Shown here piece after piece: positions 1 to 6,976 of a DNA stretch of 10,553 nt. A program made the translations under genes and the position numbers. Position 1 is the stretch's first letter. Each line of letters begins with the position of its first letter. Below the pieces are notes generated by a model. It was not told the origin of the DNA, made no database searches, and was given only the letters and a program-made list of their open reading frames with translations. This stretch comes from JBBRGG01 sp038240875 (GTDB taxonomy: Bacteria; Planctomycetota; Phycisphaerae; Phycisphaerales; UBA1924), in assembly GCA_038240875.1 (NCBI GenBank), contig JBBRGG010000127.1, forward strand, positions 1 through 10,553, in the 5' to 3' direction.

Positions 1-783
1 GTGTTGGTGTTGGCGTGGTACTTGCGGTTTCGTTCGACGCATCGGACGTTGATGGGTTTGCTGCCACCCGCGATCATCACGGCGATCCCAGTTGGGCTCA
101 TCACGATACAGCCCGACCTTGGCTCGGCGTCTCTTTTCATACCTGCACTCTTTGCGATGGTCGTTGCGGCGGGCGCACGCTTCAAGCATTTGATATTGAT
201 TGTGTTGCTCGCCACGCTGGCGGCACCGGCGATGTATCCGCTGTTACGGCCGCATCAGCAGCAGCGATTTGTTGGCATATTTATGCAATTTCAAGGGGAT
301 ACAAGCTCGGATCAAGAGATCAACATGCAGAGCGTGACGGCGCAGCGCTTGATCGCTGCGGGCGGCATGACGGGGCTTTCAGAGGATTACTCGCGCACGC
401 TCATCCACTTTAGCAAGCTCCCCGAGCGGCACAACGACATGATATTTGCGGTGGTGTGCAATCGCTTTGGCGTGATGGGCGCAATTGCGGTGCTGGGGTT
501 GTTTATTGTGTGGGGCTTTGGAGCCGTGCTGGCGGCAGCGCGGTGCAAGGAACCGTTTGGCAGGTTGATCATCGTGGGCGTGACAGGATTTATGTGTGCG
601 CAAGTTGTGGTCAATGTGGGGATGAACATTGGGCTGATGCCGATCACGGGAATTGCGCTGCCCTTTGTAACGTTTGGCGGGACGGGGATGGTAGGATTTT
701 GGGCGATGACTGGGCTAGTTGTTGGCGTCACGATGCGGCAGCCAGCGTACGCGGGGCGGCGGTCGTTTGAATGGGATGAATGA
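1..783 (+). CDS. rodA: RodA/FtsW-family (SEDS) peptidoglycan glycosyltransferase, 5' end cut by window edge
   Basis: This is the C-terminal 260 residues of a polytopic membrane protein of the SEDS family, which polymerises lipid II into glycan strands during cell elongation or division. Family signatures are visible in order: QPDLGSA at residues 37-43, holding the Asp the family needs for activity; an MQS...AAGGMTGL block around 109-125 (the usual QS..A.GsGG.xGkG region); PERHNDMIFA at 141-150 (usually PE.HtDFIFa); and NVGMNIGLMPITGIALPF at 205-222, followed by FGGTG. Hydrophobic segments fill the rest. The reading frame is open to base 1, so the GTG there is probably internal and the gene starts outside the window. 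The PITGIALPF form and a short charged tail fit RodA better than FtsW, but I cannot exclude FtsW. The next gene starts 90 nt downstream on the same strand. Confidence 0.9.
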   Translation: MLVLAWYLRFRSTHRTLMGLLPPAIITAIPVGLITIQPDLGSASLFIPALFAMVVAAGARFKHLILIVLLATLAAPAMYPLLRPHQQQRFVGIFMQFQGDTSSDQEINMQSVTAQRLIAAGGMTGLSEDYSRTLIHFSKLPERHNDMIFAVVCNRFGVMGAIAVLGLFIVWGFGAVLAAARCKEPFGRLIIVGVTGFMCAQVVVNVGMNIGLMPITGIALPFVTFGGTGMVGFWAMTGLVVGVTMRQPAYAGRRSFEWDE

Positions 784-812
784 ATTGGTGTTGCGTCTGC
801 TTTCATTTGTAC

Positions 813-841
813 TTGCGGCTTGTTCATGATGTTGGTTAAAT
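813..841 (+). promoter_or_regulatory. Weak candidate sigma-70-like promoter ahead of rsmG
   Basis: TTGCGG at 813-818 and TTAAAT at 836-841 are separated by 17 nt, which is the right spacing for a -35/-10 pair. They match the consensus at only 3/6 and 4/6 positions. It is the best pair I see in the 89-bp gap between rodA and rsmG. Readthrough from rodA is equally possible. Confidence 0.18.
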
Positions 842-872
842 TGTGCAGCGGGTAGCTCGGCTATCCTGAGGC

Positions 873-2081
873 GTGAGCAACCGAAATCCAAGCCGATCAC
901 AACCATTTCGCAAGCCTTCGGGCGGGCCCAATTCACCGTTTGACTCTGATAGAAAGAATTCTGCTATGAAGAATTCTGGTCAGGGTTCGCCCGATAGAAG
1001 TGGCCCGGCTCGAAGTGGCCCAAAGCAGGCTATCGACATGCGCCCTCGCGCACTCAAAGCCCCAGCTTCAGTTGAACCAGTAGCCAGGCCCGTGCTTTAC
1101 GACCTTGCGGGATTGACTTCGTTGGTGCCGCCAGCGTCGTTTCTCGATGAGATTAAGATACTTGGCATCGAGTTTGAAGCGGGCGAACTTGAGAGTTTGG
1201 GCTTGTACCTCGCGTGTTTATACGCGGCAAACGAATCGATGAACCTGACCGCGATCAAGTCAATCGACGAAGCGTGGCATCGGCACATTCTTGATTCGCT
1301 CACGCTGCTCGCGGTTACGAGCCAGTATGAAGATGGTTCGCGCGTGATCGATGTCGGCACTGGTGGCGGCTTGCCCGGCATTCCGCTGGCGATTGTGTGC
1401 TCGACGATTCGATTCTCGCTTCTCGAAGTGACATCGAAGAAAGCCGCGTTTTTGCGCGATGTAGTTGCGCGGCTTGGGCTCAAAAATGTCGACGTGATTG
1501 AGTCACGTGCGGAAGTTGCGGCGCGTGATCGTGGTGTGCGAACAGCCAAAGGCCGTGATGGTGGCACGCGCGAAGCATTCGACCTTGTTGTTGCACGCGC
1601 GGTTGCGCGGTTGCCCGTGCTGTTGGAGCTTTGTGCGGCGTTCGCCAAACTCAATGGCAAGTTATGCTTCATCAAGGGTGAGCAAGCGGCGCAAGAAGTG
1701 ATCGACGCTATCCCAGCGACGCACTTGCTGAAAGTTGTGCACGTTGACACCGTTAAGACGGCGACGGGGACGCTGGTTGCGTATGAGAAACGAGCGGCTA
1801 CGCCTAGAGACTATCCACGTGCCGACGGCGAGCCAGCGCGGTGTCCGCTGAAGGGTGCGGTGACGCGGACTCAGACCAAAGGTTCTGAAAGAGTCGCGAC
1901 CGAAGCGACGCCTCAGCCGCCGACATCGCGAGTGAACAAGCCCAAGCTAGCGATGCAAAGTCGGCCTGTGGCGAAGTTTTCAGAAGATCGCGCGCCGAAG
2001 AAGAACCGGATCAAATCGCTCTCGCAAAAGGCTGGTGCGCCAGTGGCTCGGCGATCGCGCAAGAAGTTTGGATCGAAGTAA
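873..2081 (+). CDS. rsmG: 16S rRNA (guanine-N7)-methyltransferase RsmG with N- and C-terminal extensions
   Basis: RsmG (GidB) uses S-adenosylmethionine to methylate N7 of G527 in 16S rRNA. The central part is a canonical RsmG: NLTAI, then RHILDSL, then the SAM-binding loop DVGTGGGLPGIPLAI, then VVARAVARLP, GKLCFIKG, and the final DYPRADGEPARCPL block. The family is usually about 210 residues; this frame gives 402. Roughly 75 residues of Ser/Pro/Arg/Gly-rich sequence precede the domain, and about 80 residues of Lys/Arg-rich sequence ending in RRSRKKFGSK follow it. The start is uncertain. GTG 873 is the most upstream start, but its GAGG lies too close to be a good ribosome site. ATG 966 and ATG 1038 are in frame, and 1038 would leave about 18 residues before the domain. 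The C-terminal tail is unavoidable whichever start is used. rodA lies just upstream on the same strand. Confidence 0.93.
   Translation: MSNRNPSRSQPFRKPSGGPNSPFDSDRKNSAMKNSGQGSPDRSGPARSGPKQAIDMRPRALKAPASVEPVARPVLYDLAGLTSLVPPASFLDEIKILGIEFEAGELESLGLYLACLYAANESMNLTAIKSIDEAWHRHILDSLTLLAVTSQYEDGSRVIDVGTGGGLPGIPLAIVCSTIRFSLLEVTSKKAAFLRDVVARLGLKNVDVIESRAEVAARDRGVRTAKGRDGGTREAFDLVVARAVARLPVLLELCAAFAKLNGKLCFIKGEQAAQEVIDAIPATHLLKVVHVDTVKTATGTLVAYEKRAATPRDYPRADGEPARCPLKGAVTRTQTKGSERVATEATPQPPTSRVNKPKLAMQSRPVAKFSEDRAPKKNRIKSLSQKAGAPVARRSRKKFGSK
954..1028 (+). repeat. Five in-frame 15-nt units in the RsmG N-terminal extension
   Basis: Codons from 954 fall into five consecutive pentapeptides: KNSAM, KNSGQ, GSPDR, SGPAR, SGPKQ. 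Two direct DNA repeats share the same 15-nt spacing. AAGAATTCTG occurs at 954-963 and 969-978, and GAAGTGGCCC occurs at 997-1006 and 1012-1021. This looks like local tandem duplication with divergence in a disordered coding region. If translation actually starts at 1038, the repeat lies in the leader rather than in the protein. Confidence 0.6.
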
Positions 2082-2131
2082 ATAAGTGGATTGGATCTAC
2101 AAAAATAATCAGTGTGCTGCTGCTCGCTTGT

Positions 2132-2166
2132 GCGTTCTACGCGAATACGTTTTTTCGCTCGCGAAA
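2132..2166. terminator. Weak candidate terminator between convergent rsmG and zinc-ribbon gene
   Basis: The 104-bp gap between the convergent genes holds small hairpins. GCGT-tct-ACGC at 2132-2142 is followed after 7 nt by six T (2150-2155). TTTCG-ctcg-CGAAA spans 2153-2166. Stems are only 4-5 bp, so this is weak evidence for termination of rsmG or of the minus-strand gene. Confidence 0.22.
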
Positions 2167-2185
2167 TTGAATGATCGTCGCTGTG

Positions 2186-2518
2186 TCAAGCATTGCGCGA
2201 GTCGTCGCCGAAGTCTTTGGTCGCGTTGAGGGCGCGGAGGTCGTTAAAGGCGAGGCGGTCATTGAGGGTGCCACAGGACTTGCAAATGACACCTCGCTCG
2301 CCGGAGGGTTCGCTGGAGAGGTTGGTGCCACAGGTAAGGCAGACTGGTTCGGACAAGCGGCTGGCCATTGAGTGGACGCAGAAAGCGACCGCAGCGAAGG
2401 CGACGCCAAGGACTGGCCAAGCAGGGACCGAGAGGATGGAAGCAATCGCCAGCGCGGTCAACCCGGCACCGACGAGGAGTGCAAAGGCTTGCAGCCGTAC
2501 TTTCTTAAACCAAGGCAT
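2186..2518 (-). CDS. Small membrane protein with C-terminal zinc ribbon, function unknown
   Basis: A 110-residue protein I do not recognise by name. Residues about 10-30 and 33-50 form two hydrophobic segments. They are followed by a CLTCG...CKSCG zinc-ribbon pattern (Cys 60, 63, 79, 82) and a polar tail, so it is probably a two-helix inner-membrane protein with a metal-binding domain on one side. The frame is open up to an ATG at 2653. I chose ATG 2518 (MPWFKK) because GGAG sits 8 nt before it, while the 2653 start has no ribosome site. The upstream 45 residues do contain a hydrophobic stretch, so the longer form is not excluded. It lies downstream of the bPH-domain gene on the same strand, 175 bp apart, and that gene also carries a zinc ribbon. 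The two may act together, which is inference from proximity. Confidence 0.65.
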   Translation of the reverse strand: MPWFKKVRLQAFALLVGAGLTALAIASILSVPAWPVLGVAFAAVAFCVHSMASRLSEPVCLTCGTNLSSEPSGERGVICKSCGTLNDRLAFNDLRALNATKDFGDDSRNA

Positions 2519-2693
2519 TGGATCGTCTCCGGCGAGTACCACTATGTAGGCGCTGGCGTTGCGAAAGGCTCGAAAACAAATGTAGCCGATGCCGATGGTG
2601 TACGCCACAGGCGTGTGAGTGAAACGTACAAAGCAAATGGCGTTTGAGTGCATGGACGCATGGAAAGCAACGATCTAGGGAATTTGTATCGGC

Positions 2694-3422
2694 TTAGAGA
2701 CCTCGATATCGGTCGATAGTTTCGCGGACCGTATCAGGATTGGGAATGTCCTTCATAATGATTTCGTCGCCTTCGTCGGCGGAGCTGGAGATAGTGATTC
2801 TGCCCACGCGCATGATGCGGTTCCAGAAGCTTTGCACGACGGTGACATTTCGGATGTGGATATGTAATACTTCGCTGGTGCGTTTGGAGAGAAGCCCTTG
2901 GCGCTGGATAGTTCGTCTGGTGGTGATGGTGAGTTGCTCGCCTAGGGTCGAGACTTTCCAGACGATGAGGGCGACGCCACAGGCAATTGCGAGTACACCC
3001 AAGCCGATGCCGATGAGAAAGAGTGGGGTGATGCCGAAGAAGATGCCGCCACCTATGCCGCCGAGCACGCCGATCCAGAGGATGACATACAGGACCGGGT
3101 TCGACTTGAACATGGCCCGGCGGACGATGAGGATAGTTGATTCGGCGCCGATTGCTGCGGGCTTCGCAAGTGGCGGCATTAGGACGTCGAGATTAGCAGA
3201 CCCGGCGTCACTGTTGGCGGTACGCGTTTGGGGTGCGGATTGAGAGGTTTTGGGCATCGAAGTGTTTGGCAATGATGCAGAGGTGGTAATGGTTGAGTCA
3301 GTAGAGTTTCTCATACGGACAATGGCGATGTCGCCACATTCAGGGCAAGCGACCTTATCCCCATCGGCTTTGCCTGAAACATCGAGCGCGGCTTCACAAT
3401 TGTCACAACGAATGCTTGGCAT
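2694..3422 (-). CDS. Zinc-ribbon and bPH_2 (bacterial PH-like, DUF304-type) membrane protein
   Basis: A 242-residue protein in four parts. Residues 1-30 hold a zinc ribbon, CDNC...CPECG (Cys 6, 9, 26, 29). A Ser/Thr/Ala-rich linker runs over about 38-90. Two membrane helices lie near 108-130 and 134-155. A C-terminal bPH_2-type domain covers about 160-240, with the family pattern LTITTRRTIQRQGLLSKRTSEV, then HIRNVTVVQS, then RVGRITISSS, then IPNPDTVRETI. bPH_2 proteins are membrane-attached and mostly uncharacterised, so no reaction can be assigned. The start at ATG 3422 has AGGA 9 nt upstream. It is divergent from the QueC-like gene. The zinc ribbon at the N-terminus resembles the short zinc-finger heads found on many membrane proteins that may sense or bind nucleic acid or protein partners; that role is inference. 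Confidence 0.82.
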   Translation of the reverse strand: MPSIRCDNCEAALDVSGKADGDKVACPECGDIAIVRMRNSTDSTITTSASLPNTSMPKTSQSAPQTRTANSDAGSANLDVLMPPLAKPAAIGAESTILIVRRAMFKSNPVLYVILWIGVLGGIGGGIFFGITPLFLIGIGLGVLAIACGVALIVWKVSTLGEQLTITTRRTIQRQGLLSKRTSEVLHIHIRNVTVVQSFWNRIMRVGRITISSSADEGDEIIMKDIPNPDTVRETIDRYRGL

Positions 3423-3650
3423 GGAATGAGTTCCTGGTAGGTGGCGTGGCGTGCGAGTATGTATAGTTCGGGAAACCAGTCACGCTCGTGCACTTAAATC
3501 GGCCCGCGCTCCTCAAACCGTTCACTTCGCCTGTCAAGCCAATCTGGCCTGCCAAACCAGTTGGACACAATCCACTTAACGCGTCCAATTAGCCAATCCT
3601 ACACGTTCGTCCAAGCAACGGCGATGACAAACTTCGAGTAGTATCCAAGC
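3423..3650. promoter_or_regulatory. Divergent intergenic spacer between bPH gene and QueC-like gene
   Basis: This 228-bp spacer should hold promoters for both directions. On the minus strand a TATACA box (plus-strand 3460-3465) is correctly placed for a short leader to the bPH gene, but I see no matching -35. A perfect TTGACA (plus-strand 3532-3537) has no good -10. Two imperfect 18-nt direct repeats, beginning CCTGTCAAGCCA and CCTGCCAAACCA, lie at 3530-3547 and 3548-3565. An inverted repeat TTGGAC...GTCCAA (3561-3566 and 3583-3588) sits beside them and could be an operator. Confidence 0.3.
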
Positions 3651-4406
3651 ATGACCGCCATGAACGAACATCACTCTCAACCAACCAACTCTACAAATCC
3701 TCGCGCGTTGGTTTTGTGCGACGGGGATATTCCAGGATTTCACGCAGCATGGGCGGCTCGCGAACGAGCCACGGCGAACGGGCCTGGGAGTGCGATGCCT
3801 CTCTTGGTAGCCTTCACTTCCGACCCAACTGGTTCGGTGAGTGAATCTGGCAGTAGTGGTGGTGAAGGGGGAGCTGGAGTTGGAGTCGAAGCTCTGGAGC
3901 ACGCTGTTACGATGCAGGCGCGAGCTCTTGGCTTGACTGCGATAGCAAGTATTCACGCGCGCGGAACCAACGCCGAGGATTTGGCCGGGCATCGCGAATG
4001 TATCACGTTGACCAAGGCGTGTTATGCAGCGGCAATGCTCGGGTGCGACCGGGTCATCTGGCCCGCGCACGCGTGTGTGGGCGAGTCGCTCGACTTGGAT
4101 CGGATCGCGCAGATTGCAGATCGGAGCGTTTTGGTAGCGAGGCTTGTGGCGTTGGACGCGCTGTCGCATCGCATGCCTGGGATTAGGATCGAGACGCCTT
4201 ATGTTGATCTGACCGACGCGCAAATGGCGGACTTGTTTATCGACGCGGAGTTATCCGCATCGGCGTGCTGGTGGTGGGGGGGGTCTGAGTCTGGAGAGGC
4301 TAATAAGGCAGGAAGACGCGGTCAAGCTTCGAGCACAGCTGGTAAGCGTGCTCAGCAGCGATGGTTTGATGTGCTCGAACCACTGGGGTGGCACGCCGAC
4401 GCGTGA
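3651..4406 (+). CDS. QueC-like PP-loop family protein lacking the ATP loop and zinc cysteines (probable pseudoenzyme)
   Basis: A 251-residue protein whose outline follows QueC, the 7-cyano-7-deazaguanine synthase of the queuosine/PreQ0 pathway. The points of resemblance run in order. ALVLCDGDIPGFHAAWAARE sits where QueC has its first strand and SGGxDS loop. PLLVAFTSD follows as a second strand, then LEHAVTMQARALGL as a helix, then HRECITLTKACYAAAMLGCDRVIWPAH as the NxxFLxxAxxxA-type helix and strand. GIRIETPYVDLTDAQMADLF corresponds to the QueC IRFETPL...DKAE motif, then SACWWW and QRWFDVLEPLGW at the tail. The SGGxDS loop reads CDGDIPG, and the C-x-x-C zinc ligands are reduced to a single Cys. 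ATP pyrophosphatase activity is therefore unlikely. A Gly/Ser-rich insert lies near residues 63-76. Starts at 3651 and 3660 are both possible and neither has a strong ribosome site. It precedes proS closely. The family call is from remembered motifs. Confidence 0.55.
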   Translation: MTAMNEHHSQPTNSTNPRALVLCDGDIPGFHAAWAARERATANGPGSAMPLLVAFTSDPTGSVSESGSSGGEGGAGVGVEALEHAVTMQARALGLTAIASIHARGTNAEDLAGHRECITLTKACYAAAMLGCDRVIWPAHACVGESLDLDRIAQIADRSVLVARLVALDALSHRMPGIRIETPYVDLTDAQMADLFIDAELSASACWWWGGSESGEANKAGRRGQASSTAGKRAQQRWFDVLEPLGWHADA

Positions 4407-4477
4407 AGAATTTCGTGCACAAGGGTGCGGGCCACTTCGGCAAACGAGTACGGTTTTTCCGCATACTCTCCGGCCTA

Positions 4478-6415
4478 ATGAGTTCCAACACACAATCGAA
4501 TACTCTTCCCGTGATCACCTCCAAGCGCGTGGGGGCGAGCGCCAAGTGGTCGCGTTCGCTGATCCCAACGACGCGTGAAGCCCCGAACGACGCCGAGACG
4601 CCGAGCCATATTTTGCTGCACCGAGCTGGGTATGTTCGCCAGGTGGGTGCGGGGATTTACGATTACTTGCCTCTTGCGTGGCGCGTGATCAATAAGGTGT
4701 CGGACATCGTACGTGAAGAGATGAACGCCGCGGGCGCGAGCGAGATGCTGATGCCCGCGCTCGAACCCTTCGAGCTTTTCGAGGGGACCAAGCGCGATGT
4801 GGACTATGGCGACAATCTCTTCCGGCTTGTGGATCGCCGCGGCCGTGCGAACGCGCTCGCGCCTACGCACGAAGAAGTCATCACTGAACTCATGAAGTCG
4901 GCGATCACCAGCTACAAACAGTTGCCGCTGAATGTGTACCAGATCCAGACCAAGTTCCGCGACGAAGCCAGACCTCGTGCGGGGCTGCTTCGCTGCCGCG
5001 AGTTTTTGATGAAAGATGCGTACTCGTTCCACTCGATCATCGAAGGCGAAGGCGGGCTCAACGAAACGTACGACCTGATGTACCGCGCGTACACCAACAT
5101 CTTCACGCGCTGCGGGTTAAATTTCAGTGCTGTTGAAGCTGATTCAGGCCCTATCGGCGGCTCGGCGTCGCATGAGTTCATGGTCAATTGCGCCAGCGGC
5201 GAGGACACCATCCTTAAGTGCACCGCCAGCGGCTACGCGGCGAACGTTGAAAAGTGCGAGATCGGTGCGCGTCCCTTGCCTAGCAAGGGATACTTCGCTG
5301 GTGAGCCCAGCGGCACGCTCGAAGACGTACACACGCCCGGTTGCCCCGGTATCGAAGACGTTGTGAAGTTTCTGAAGGTAAAGTCACAACACATGCTCAA
5401 GAGCGTGCTCTTTAAAGTTGACTCGTCGGCGGAAGACCTCGCAAAGTTTGGTGAGCAATACATCCTTGCGGTCGTACGTGGCGATCACGACGTCAACGAA
5501 GTCAGGGTGCGTGACGCCGCGGGCGTAAAGAAGATTTCGCTTGCTGATCCTGCTTCGGCGATTGCCAAGGGGTTTGCAATTGGATTTGTCTCACCTCGTG
5601 CCGTAGTCGGGAAAAAGGGCGTGTTGCTCTTGGTTGATCGCGATGCGGCGATCAGCTTTGACGATGCCGCAGGAAAGGCAAAGTTCTGGGTCACGGGTGC
5701 AGACAGCAAAGACCACCACATCAAGCACTTTAACTGGCAGCGAGACTTGGGCAAGGATCCTCTCGCAGCGAAGTCGCAGACGCCTGAATCGCACGGCACG
5801 GGTGGCTTGCAAGGCGAAGACGATCACATGATGGTCGCCGACGTGCGCAACGCGCTCGCGGGTGATCCTTCGCCGCGGGCGAGCGGGTCGTTGTTGGTTG
5901 CTGCTCGCGGCATCGAAATAGGCCACATCTTCAAGCTTGGCACGAAGTATTCTGAAGCGATGGGCTTGTCGGTGCTCGATCAGACGCAGCAGAAAAAAGC
6001 TGTCATCATGGGGTGCTATGGCATCGGCGTGTCGCGGACAATGGCCGCATGCGTCGAGATGGCCCATGATGAGAATGGCATCCTCTGGCCCGCGCCCATC
6101 GCGCCGTATCACGTGCTCATCACGATCATGCGCGCCGACGACGCGAAGCAGAACGAACTCGCCGGGAAGCTCTCTTGCGCGTTGGTTGGCGAGGGCGTTG
6201 ACGTTCTCATCGATGACCGCGACGAACGGCCGGGCGTGAAGTTCAAAGACGCCGACTTGATCGGACTACCAATTCGTATAACGCTTGGCGAAAAGGCGAT
6301 GGAGCAAGGGTGCGTCGAGTTCAAACGCCGAAACGACGCGGGTAAGGGCGAGCTGGTCGCCATCGACGCGATTGTTGCCAAGTGCGTTGATGTGCTGAAC
6401 GCGTCCACGCGGTGA
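4478..6415 (+). CDS. proS: Prolyl-tRNA synthetase, bacterial type with INS editing domain
   Basis: Charges tRNA-Pro with proline in the cytoplasm (class II aminoacyl-tRNA synthetase). From ATG 4478 the protein is 645 residues. Visible parts: an N-terminal block matching the E. coli start (REAPNDAETPSHILLHRAGYVRQV); APTHEEVITEL and SYKQLPLNVYQIQTKFRDE with motif 2 RPRAGLLRCREFLMKDAYSFH; and GPIGGSASHEF. The INS (YbaK-like) editing domain follows, with HMLKSVLFKV, LAVVRGDHDVNEV and FNWQRDLG; the Lys in HMLKS aligns with the lysine needed for Ala-tRNA-Pro editing. Next come RGIEIGHIFKLGTKYSEAMG, motif 3 GCYGIGVSRTMAA, and the anticodon-binding domain with IDDRDERPGVKFKDADLIGLP. The frame is open to GTG 4388, overlapping the previous gene by 19 nt. 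I chose 4478 because the extra 30 basic residues have no family counterpart, though no good ribosome site precedes either start. About 25 extra residues separate the INS domain from the VADVRN segment. Confidence 0.96.
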   Translation: MSSNTQSNTLPVITSKRVGASAKWSRSLIPTTREAPNDAETPSHILLHRAGYVRQVGAGIYDYLPLAWRVINKVSDIVREEMNAAGASEMLMPALEPFELFEGTKRDVDYGDNLFRLVDRRGRANALAPTHEEVITELMKSAITSYKQLPLNVYQIQTKFRDEARPRAGLLRCREFLMKDAYSFHSIIEGEGGLNETYDLMYRAYTNIFTRCGLNFSAVEADSGPIGGSASHEFMVNCASGEDTILKCTASGYAANVEKCEIGARPLPSKGYFAGEPSGTLEDVHTPGCPGIEDVVKFLKVKSQHMLKSVLFKVDSSAEDLAKFGEQYILAVVRGDHDVNEVRVRDAAGVKKISLADPASAIAKGFAIGFVSPRAVVGKKGVLLLVDRDAAISFDDAAGKAKFWVTGADSKDHHIKHFNWQRDLGKDPLAAKSQTPESHGTGGLQGEDDHMMVADVRNALAGDPSPRASGSLLVAARGIEIGHIFKLGTKYSEAMGLSVLDQTQQKKAVIMGCYGIGVSRTMAACVEMAHDENGILWPAPIAPYHVLITIMRADDAKQNELAGKLSCALVGEGVDVLIDDRDERPGVKFKDADLIGLPIRITLGEKAMEQGCVEFKRRNDAGKGELVAIDAIVAKCVDVLNASTR

Positions 6416-6427
6416 GAGGTTGTCACG

Positions 6428-6952
6428 ATGCACGATCTTCTGATCATCGATGCGAAAACTCCTAGCGAGTTGGTGGCGTTCACTGCGCTCTGTCGCGCAT
6501 ACGCGATGTCGCTGCCTTTCTCCTTGGAGTATCAGGGGTTTGAGGCGGAGATGGCGTCGCTGCCAGGGCTATATGCCGCGCCCGATGGCGTGATCTTGAT
6601 AGCGAAGGACCAAGGCATGAGCATTGATGCCGCTGGATTCAATTCGTTTCTGGGCTGCGTCGCGGTTCGGCCTTTACCCGCGAGCGCGATCCACGATGGC
6701 GAGCCTTCGCGCGGGTGCGAGATCAAGCGAATGTGGGTCGATCCGGCAGCCCGCAGCCGCGGCGTCGGCCACGCGATGATGAACGCCGCCATCGAGTTTG
6801 CAAAGTCCGCGAACTATGGCGTCATCAAGCTCGATACCGCGCCCGACATGCTCGCGGCTCAGGCGTGCTATCGCAAAGCCGGGTTCGTGCCCGCGCAGCG
6901 ATACAACGATGATTGGGACCAAACGACGATGTACTTTTCAATGGCGGTGTGA
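6428..6952 (+). CDS. GNAT-family N-acetyltransferase
   Basis: A 174-residue single-domain GNAT. The acetyl-CoA binding motif A is clear: CEIKRMWVDPAARSRGVGHAMM (residues 97-118), with the R-G-V-G-H-A pyrophosphate loop. It is followed by the helix to about 127, the strand GVIKLDT, and motif B AAQACYRKAGFVP (143-155). It would transfer an acetyl group from acetyl-CoA to an amine; the substrate cannot be told. The start is well supported: ATG 6428 lies 12 nt after the proS stop, with GAGAGG overlapping the proS stop region about 8 nt upstream. It is therefore probably co-transcribed with proS. Nothing links it mechanistically to proline or tRNA charging beyond position. Confidence 0.88.
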   Translation: MHDLLIIDAKTPSELVAFTALCRAYAMSLPFSLEYQGFEAEMASLPGLYAAPDGVILIAKDQGMSIDAAGFNSFLGCVAVRPLPASAIHDGEPSRGCEIKRMWVDPAARSRGVGHAMMNAAIEFAKSANYGVIKLDTAPDMLAAQACYRKAGFVPAQRYNDDWDQTTMYFSMAV

Positions 6953-6976
6953 GGCGGGTGTGATGTGGTGTGTGTA

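Noticed and set aside
1097..1750. 217-codon open frame on the minus strand
   Set aside because: Lies entirely inside rsmG antisense. Its composition is Ser/Arg/Thr-rich without motifs, and rsmG has unmistakable family signatures.
2137..2549. Several plus and minus frames overlapping the small zinc-ribbon gene
   Set aside because: Only the 2186-2518 minus frame has membrane helices, paired CxxC motifs and a ribosome site.
3576..4223. 215-codon minus-strand open frame opposite the QueC-like gene
   Set aside because: Arg/His-rich shadow with no motif or ribosome site; the plus-strand frame has coherent family-like blocks.
4475..5032. 185-codon minus-strand frame opposite proS
   Set aside because: Antisense to highly conserved ProS sequence; no domain signal.
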